Assembly (NCBI GenBank): GCA_028284265.1
Contig: JANQRZ010000011.1
Span: 91,691-155,690, forward strand
Source: Rhodothermales bacterium
Lineage (GTDB): Bacteria > Bacteroidota > Rhodothermia > Rhodothermales > JANQRZ01
Direction of reading: 5' to 3'
Length of the DNA: 64,000 bases
Below are positions 60,122-64,000 of the stretch, in pieces. Under the pieces are notes generated by a model that was given only the letters and a program-made list of their open reading frames with translations, was not told the DNA's origin and searched no databases. Within the stretch, counting starts at the first letter, position 1. Each line of letters opens with the position of its first letter. A program made the position numbers and the translations under genes.

Positions 60122-60529
60122 ATGCCTCTCGACTTCGCTTCGGGCCGGAAGCCGCTCTCCGTCTTCAGCCTCGCTGGACTGACGGACATCGTCCTCCTGC
60201 TGCTGATCTTCTTCCTGCTGACGAGTTCGTTCGTCACGCAGTACGGCATCCAAGTCACCCTTCCCCGCGTCGAGGCCGGAGCGCCGACCGAGGACCGCTC
60301 GGTCACGGTGACGATCACCGAGGACGGCCTGTTCTATGTCGGCGGTGAAGTGACGCCGGAGGGCGACCTCGCCGCTGCACTTCAGTCCGCCAGTGCCGAT
60401 AGCGAGGCCCTCATCCTGCGCGCCGACGAGGCGGCGACGGTCGGCCAGTTCGCGGCGGTCGCCGGGGCCGCGCGTGCGGCTGGGCTTCGCATCCTGATGG
60501 CGACGGAGCCATCACAGGACGTTCCCTGA
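60122..60529 (+). CDS. exbD: ExbD/TolR-family protein
   Basis: This 135-residue protein has one N-terminal membrane span with the conserved Asp (D22, in 'LTDIVLLLLIFFLLTSSF') that carries protons in the ExbB-ExbD pore, then a periplasmic domain ('GIQVTLPRVEAGAPTEDRSV', 'VTITEDGLFYVGGEVT'). The C-terminal domain is short. It is the last gene of the operon starting at 52860. Its stop lies 4 bp from that of the convergent HDOD gene. Confidence 0.9.
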   Translation: MPLDFASGRKPLSVFSLAGLTDIVLLLLIFFLLTSSFVTQYGIQVTLPRVEAGAPTEDRSVTVTITEDGLFYVGGEVTPEGDLAAALQSASADSEALILRADEAATVGQFAAVAGAARAAGLRILMATEPSQDVP

Positions 60530-60533
60530 AAAG

Positions 60534-61451
60534 CTAGAACGCCTTGACGGCAAGGGCCAAGTTCTCGCCCTCAGCGAACACCATCTCCACTAGCTCATCG
60601 ACACTGGAGACTGCGCACGGTGCGTAGTTCAAATACTGGTGCCACGCCGGGTCGTCTAGCGACGCCTCCCGCGTCAGCGGCGACGTGAACGAGTAGCCCA
60701 GCACGCGCGCCACCAGATCTGCCAACGTCGTCGCTGCCACGACCTGCTTTACTGACCGGTCGCCCTCCACATCTTGCGGACAGTGATGCATCAGGATCGC
60801 CTCGACGAGCACGGAGGGAAACCTCAGCTTGCTGGCAGCCTGCCGTCCAGCATCGGTATGATCGAGTCCGAAGAGTGCGCGCTCCCGAGCTTGGACTAAC
60901 GCAGCGTCTAGGTTCTGCGTCTGACCATACTCCTCGTAGAGCTTTAGTGCTGCCTCGGCGTGGTTGTAGACGAGAATGATCTTGCCGAAATCGTGGAGCA
61001 GCCCTGCGGTAAACCCAACGCCTTTCATCTCCGGTTCTGCCGAGATGCCGAATTGCCTAGGCAGTTCCTCGATCAGAAAACGCGAGAGATGAGCCGTCGC
61101 CACGCTATGCAAGATGAGCCGGTTGAAGCTTGCCTCCGCGGGTCCACTAAGCACCGATTTCAGCTCGCGCATGCTGGTGGCGATGATCAGGCTCAGCACA
61201 TGGGCTGGCCCGAGCATCACTATCGCCTTCTCGATACTGACCACCGTGCGAGGCAAACCGTAGAACGTCGAGTTGACCGTCTTGAGCAGTTGCGCGACGA
61301 CAAAAGGATCGGTCTTCAGGAGGTCAGCGACGTTCGAGATTGTGATGTTCTCAGCGTTGCGTGAGAGCGAGAGCGCAGCCATCATGGTATCCGGCAGCGG
61401 AGGGCACCGCAGGTCCAATCGATCAGCAGCGGTGGGTACGGGTCTGAACAT
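60534..61451 (-). CDS. HDOD-domain signalling protein
   Basis: This 305-residue protein has an HDOD domain (about 15-215), recognised from 'LPDTMMAALSLSRNAENI', 'DPFVVAQLLKTVNSTFYG' and 'SIEKAIVMLGPAHVLSLI'. HDOD is a degenerate HD phosphohydrolase that usually lacks metal-site residues and acts as a regulatory or protein-interaction module in two-component and c-di-GMP pathways. 'GFTAGLLHDFGKIILVYN' retains HD-like residues, so a low-activity enzyme cannot be excluded. It has no partner domain or neighbouring kinase. It is convergent with exbD. Confidence 0.8.
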   Translation of the reverse strand: MFRPVPTAADRLDLRCPPLPDTMMAALSLSRNAENITISNVADLLKTDPFVVAQLLKTVNSTFYGLPRTVVSIEKAIVMLGPAHVLSLIIATSMRELKSVLSGPAEASFNRLILHSVATAHLSRFLIEELPRQFGISAEPEMKGVGFTAGLLHDFGKIILVYNHAEAALKLYEEYGQTQNLDAALVQARERALFGLDHTDAGRQAASKLRFPSVLVEAILMHHCPQDVEGDRSVKQVVAATTLADLVARVLGYSFTSPLTREASLDDPAWHQYLNYAPCAVSSVDELVEMVFAEGENLALAVKAF

Positions 61452-61560
61452 GGTGTGTGGATGAGATTGCAGAAAGACGTACAGCCCCTCGACTACACCG
61501 AAACAGAGAGGTCAGGCGCGCTTCCTCAACTATCGGAGCTTCCTGACCAACCTGAAGGTT

Positions 61561-61580
61561 TGTAAGGCCAAGCCCTTACA
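61561..61580. other. Short hairpin in the HDOD/FG-GAP spacer
   Basis: 'tgtaagg' (61561-61567) and 'ccttaca' (61574-61580) form a perfect 7-bp stem with a six-base loop. No T-run follows. It lies 39 bp from the terminator of the next gene. Confidence 0.35.
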
Positions 61581-61602
61581 CCTGTCCCACACTCGGCAGC
61601 CA

Positions 61603-61623
61603 GAATAAAAAGGGGACGCCCCT
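61603..61623 (-). terminator. Intrinsic terminator after the FG-GAP gene
   Basis: On the minus strand, stem 'agggg'/'cccct' (61611-61623, loop 'cgt') is followed by 'tttttatt', 5 bp after the stop at 61628. The stem is short but the T-tail is good. Confidence 0.6.
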
Positions 61624-61627
61624 CCCG

Positions 61628-63742
61628 CTATCGCACTAACGTCACCCGACCGGTTTGCACGCGGGTTGATGCTGTGAGACGGTACACGTAGACGCCGTTC
61701 GCCAAGCCATCGGCTACGAAGAACCCTTCGTGCATACCCACTTCTAGTACCTCGTCTACAAGCACGGCGACTTCGCGGCCTGTGACATCGTAGACGACCA
61801 GCCGCACCGGACCTCGCTCGGTTACGAAGAAACGCATCACCGACTGATCCCGGAAAGGGTTGGGATAGGCTTGTATCGCAGGTGCCTCCCCACCGACCAC
61901 CACATGCTCTGCCGAGGGCGACACGGTCTCTTCGGCCAAGACAGGCGTGCCGTTTGTGACCTCGACCGTGCGCCACAGGTCCGGGCTATGTTGACGTGTC
62001 CCACGCGGCGCGGCCCCCTGCTTCTGGACAGCGATGCTGTCGGCATCTGCTGCCAACGGGAACTGGCCAGTTCGCACGATGAGCGTGTAATCGCCGGGCG
62101 GAGCCGCTCCCGGCACGGACTGCTGTAACGTCACCGGACCGATGGTGACACCGCCGGGGACCTTCACCCGCGTCGGTCCAATGACAGGGCCGAACTCGCT
62201 TCCGCTGGGCAACAGCGCCACCGCCCACGCGTCGATCACCTGCCGCTCGCTCGTCGTGTTGTCCAAGGTGACCTCGAACGTAAAGCTGCCGCCCTCCGAG
62301 CCTATGACGATGACCGAGTCTTGGGGTTCGGCAGTTACGGCTACTGTTGTCGGCAAGGGCCCGCCTTTGAAGAGATAGGCGCGCCCCGCGTCCTCGGGAC
62401 TCCCAGTAGGGTCCTCGAAGTAGGCTCCGGCAAGCACATCGCCAAGGCTGTCTCCATCGACATCCGACACACCAGATACGGTGTAACCAAAGAAGCCATC
62501 GACCTCCTCGTTGGGCGACGTATAGATGGAGAGTAGCGCCCCCGTGTTACCCGAGAACAGATAGGTCCGGCCCGCGCGCGACGGGCTGGTGCTGGGGTCT
62601 TCCCACACGGCCCCGACGAGCAGGTCGCCCAAGCCATCCCCGTCGGCGTCTGGTATGCCAGAGACAGACCACCCGAAGTAGCCCGGCGATTCTTCGTTGG
62701 GCGAGGTCAACGTGTGAAGCAGCGTACCGTCGAACCCGCTGAACAGGTACGCCCGACCGGCATCGGTGGGACTGCCCCCCGGTGCTTCGCTCTCCGTCCC
62801 GATCAGCAGATCGCCGAAACCGTCGCCGTTGGCATCCGGCACACCCGCTACCGACGAACCGAAGTAGCCGAGCGCTTCCTCGCTGGGCGAGACCAGCGTG
62901 TGGAGCAGCGACCCATCGGCCCCACTGAACAGATACGCCCGCCCCGCATCCATAGGGCTGGCACCGGGATCCTCGCGCTCGGCTCCGACCAGCAGATCGC
63001 CGAAACCGTCGCCGTTCGTGTCCGGCGCCCCGGCTACTGCATAGCCGAAGAAACCGTCCTCTTCTTCGTTGGGCGAAGCCAACTCAAAAAGCAGCGAGCC
63101 ATCCGCTCCACTGAAGACGTAGGCACGGCCTGCCTCATCCGGACTGGTATCCGGGTCCTCTACGTAGGCCCCGATGAGCAAATCGCCGAGGCTGTCTCCG
63201 TTCACATCGGGCACCCCCGCCACCGACTCGCCGAAAAAGCCAAAGGCCTCTTCGTTGGGCGAGACCAGCGTGTGGAGCAGTGATCCATCATCGCCACTAA
63301 AGAGATAGGTCCGGCCCGCACGGATAGGGCTTGCTCCCGTGCTCTCGGTGTAAGCTCCTACCAGCAAGTCGCCGCGTCCATCGCCGTCGGTATCCGGCAC
63401 CCCGGCGAGCGACGCACCGAAGAGTCCATTGTTCTGCTCATTGGGTGAGACCAACTCGAAGCGAACGGACCCATCGGCTCCGCTGAAGAGATACGCACGC
63501 CCGGCGTCGGCGAGAGTGTCTACCGGGCTTTGGCCGAAGCCCCCTACCAAGAAGTCGCCACGTCCGTCATCGTCCGTGTCGGGAACGCCAGCCGTCGCCC
63601 ATCCAAAATAGCCAAACGCCTGCTGGCTGGGAGCCTGCAATTGGTCCAGCACATATTGGGCAGAAGCAGAAGAAACGCCGAAGCTGGCAAGAGCCAAGAC
63701 GGCCACACCACACAGGATGTGATAGCGGAGGGATAGGAACAT
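61628..63742 (-). CDS. Secreted FG-GAP propeller protein with T9SS tail
   Basis: This 704-residue secreted protein has signal peptide 'ASFGVSSASAQ'. Seven FG-GAP/integrin-type repeats of 62 residues each (about 40-475) make a complete seven-bladed propeller. Each has a calcium loop such as 'DTDGDGRGDLLVGAY' or 'DANGDGFGDLLIGTE', and 'AGRAYLFSGADGS'-like strands. The stretch 475-610 is an Ig-like region ('GSFTFEVTLDNTTSERQVI'). The end (about 620-704) is a T9SS sorting domain ('IQAYPNPFRDQSVMRFF' to 'GRVTLVR'). It likely sits on the cell surface as an adhesin or binding protein. Confidence 0.85.
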   Translation of the reverse strand: MFLSLRYHILCGVAVLALASFGVSSASAQYVLDQLQAPSQQAFGYFGWATAGVPDTDDDGRGDFLVGGFGQSPVDTLADAGRAYLFSGADGSVRFELVSPNEQNNGLFGASLAGVPDTDGDGRGDLLVGAYTESTGASPIRAGRTYLFSGDDGSLLHTLVSPNEEAFGFFGESVAGVPDVNGDSLGDLLIGAYVEDPDTSPDEAGRAYVFSGADGSLLFELASPNEEEDGFFGYAVAGAPDTNGDGFGDLLVGAEREDPGASPMDAGRAYLFSGADGSLLHTLVSPSEEALGYFGSSVAGVPDANGDGFGDLLIGTESEAPGGSPTDAGRAYLFSGFDGTLLHTLTSPNEESPGYFGWSVSGIPDADGDGLGDLLVGAVWEDPSTSPSRAGRTYLFSGNTGALLSIYTSPNEEVDGFFGYTVSGVSDVDGDSLGDVLAGAYFEDPTGSPEDAGRAYLFKGGPLPTTVAVTAEPQDSVIVIGSEGGSFTFEVTLDNTTSERQVIDAWAVALLPSGSEFGPVIGPTRVKVPGGVTIGPVTLQQSVPGAAPPGDYTLIVRTGQFPLAADADSIAVQKQGAAPRGTRQHSPDLWRTVEVTNGTPVLAEETVSPSAEHVVVGGEAPAIQAYPNPFRDQSVMRFFVTERGPVRLVVYDVTGREVAVLVDEVLEVGMHEGFFVADGLANGVYVYRLTASTRVQTGRVTLVR
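62320..63625 (-). repeat. Seven 186-bp repeats encoding propeller blades
   Basis: The seven FG-GAP blades are encoded by consecutive 186-bp units that keep high DNA similarity over short words ('cgccccgcatcc', 'cagatcgccgaaaccgtcgc'), consistent with past tandem duplication or exchange between units. Each unit begins near a conserved 'cctcgttgggcga'-type segment in the plus-strand text. Confidence 0.6.
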
Positions 63743-63837
63743 GAGGTGGGGTAGCGAATGGTCTCTAGTGGAGGAGCCGAGCCGTGCCGGGGCCCAAGAA
63801 GGTGCCTCCTCCTTGAACCTCGGCGCTATGGTTGGAC

Positions 63838-64000
63838 TTAGCGTACAAGGGTCATGCGACCGGTCTCGACTTGGGTTCCACCGACGAGGCGATAGATGTA
63901 GACGCCGCTCGGCAGGCTGCCCGCGTCGAACGTCACGCTGTGCTGCCCCGCCTCCATCGCAGCATCGACGAGGTGCGCCACCTCACGGCCCCGCACGTCG
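63838..64000 (-). CDS. T9SS-sorted protein, C-terminal fragment
   Basis: The frame runs from the window end to TAA at 63838-63840 on the minus strand. The visible 53 residues are the last part of a T9SS sorting domain: 'DVRGREVAHLVDAAMEAGQH', a 'LPSGVYIYRLVGGT' strand and the final 'GRMTLVR'. The rest of the protein lies outside the window, so its function cannot be told. It is transcribed in the same direction as the FG-GAP gene, 95 bp upstream of it. Confidence 0.7.
   Translation of the reverse strand, partial: DVRGREVAHLVDAAMEAGQHSVTFDAGSLPSGVYIYRLVGGTQVETGRMTLVR

Noticed and set aside
1..64000. tRNA, rRNA, CRISPR arrays, IS elements or prophage genes.
   Set aside because: I looked for TPsiC-like arms, repeat-spacer patterns, transposase or integrase motifs and phage structural motifs and found none.

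Overview
This is a GC-rich chromosomal segment (roughly 60-65% G+C by eye) from a member of the Bacteroidota/Rhodothermota, most likely a Rhodothermales-like bacterium. The evidence is: several secreted proteins ending in type IX secretion (T9SS)-style sorting domains; a FecI/FecR/TonB-receptor signalling operon with STN domains; start codons that mostly lack Shine-Dalgarno sequences; one promoter that fits the Bacteroidota TTG-N19-23-TAnnTTTG pattern well; and a CarB without the C-terminal MGS domain, as in many Bacteroidota. The species cannot be named from the sequence. I see no tRNA, rRNA, CRISPR array, insertion sequence or prophage. The gene content is mainly core chromosome, with one AT-richer gene (6608-7384) that looks acquired.

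Layout. 1-5.3 kb: end of a carboxylate-amine ligase, then a minus-strand sigma factor/FecR/TonB-receptor operon. 5.4-13.1 kb: M20 amidohydrolase, AT-rich zinc-ribbon gene, small secreted protein, and a ~1,700-residue surface protein of Ig-like and lamin-tail domains. 13.2-17.6 kb: A-type Fe-S carrier, ClpC and SerC, with a strong terminator between clpC and serC. 17.7-26.7 kb (minus): lipoprotein, DsbD-like protein, L9-S18-S6, fused 2-oxoacid dehydrogenase E1, two thioredoxin-fold proteins, M14 carboxypeptidase. 26.8-34.6 kb: type III polyketide synthase plus methyltransferase, NSS transporter plus ParA, Lnt, Maf, glutamine amidotransferase, lone response regulator. 34.7-36.9 kb: a two-gene locus that I read as a compact copper amine oxidase split into an N-domain protein and a T9SS-tagged catalytic protein. 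37-41.9 kb: carA-orf78-carB preceded by an apparent transcription attenuator. 41.9-48.2 kb: TonB, methyltransferase, HPPK-deoxynucleoside kinase fusion, FolB, and a heme operon (P460-like EF-hand lipoprotein and seven-heme TPR lipoprotein). 48.3-52.7 kb: AraC regulator, NHL-like T9SS protein, PfkB kinase, small membrane protein. 52.8-60.5 kb: a tightly packed plus-strand operon encoding a 1,002-residue TPR protein, an outer-membrane barrel, an HU-like protein, an HU-TM-SPOR protein, ExbB and ExbD. 60.5-64 kb: HDOD protein, seven-bladed FG-GAP propeller with a T9SS tail, and the tail of another T9SS protein.

The most unusual parts are the envelope operon at 52.8-60.5 kb, where HU-like DNA-binding domains and a peptidoglycan-binding SPOR domain are co-encoded with a proton-driven motor; the split copper amine oxidase-like pair; and the carA leader (promoter, 5' hairpin, 33-codon leader frame, and a terminator whose first bases overlap the leader stop). 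All functions are inferred from sequence motifs read by eye; no database search was run.
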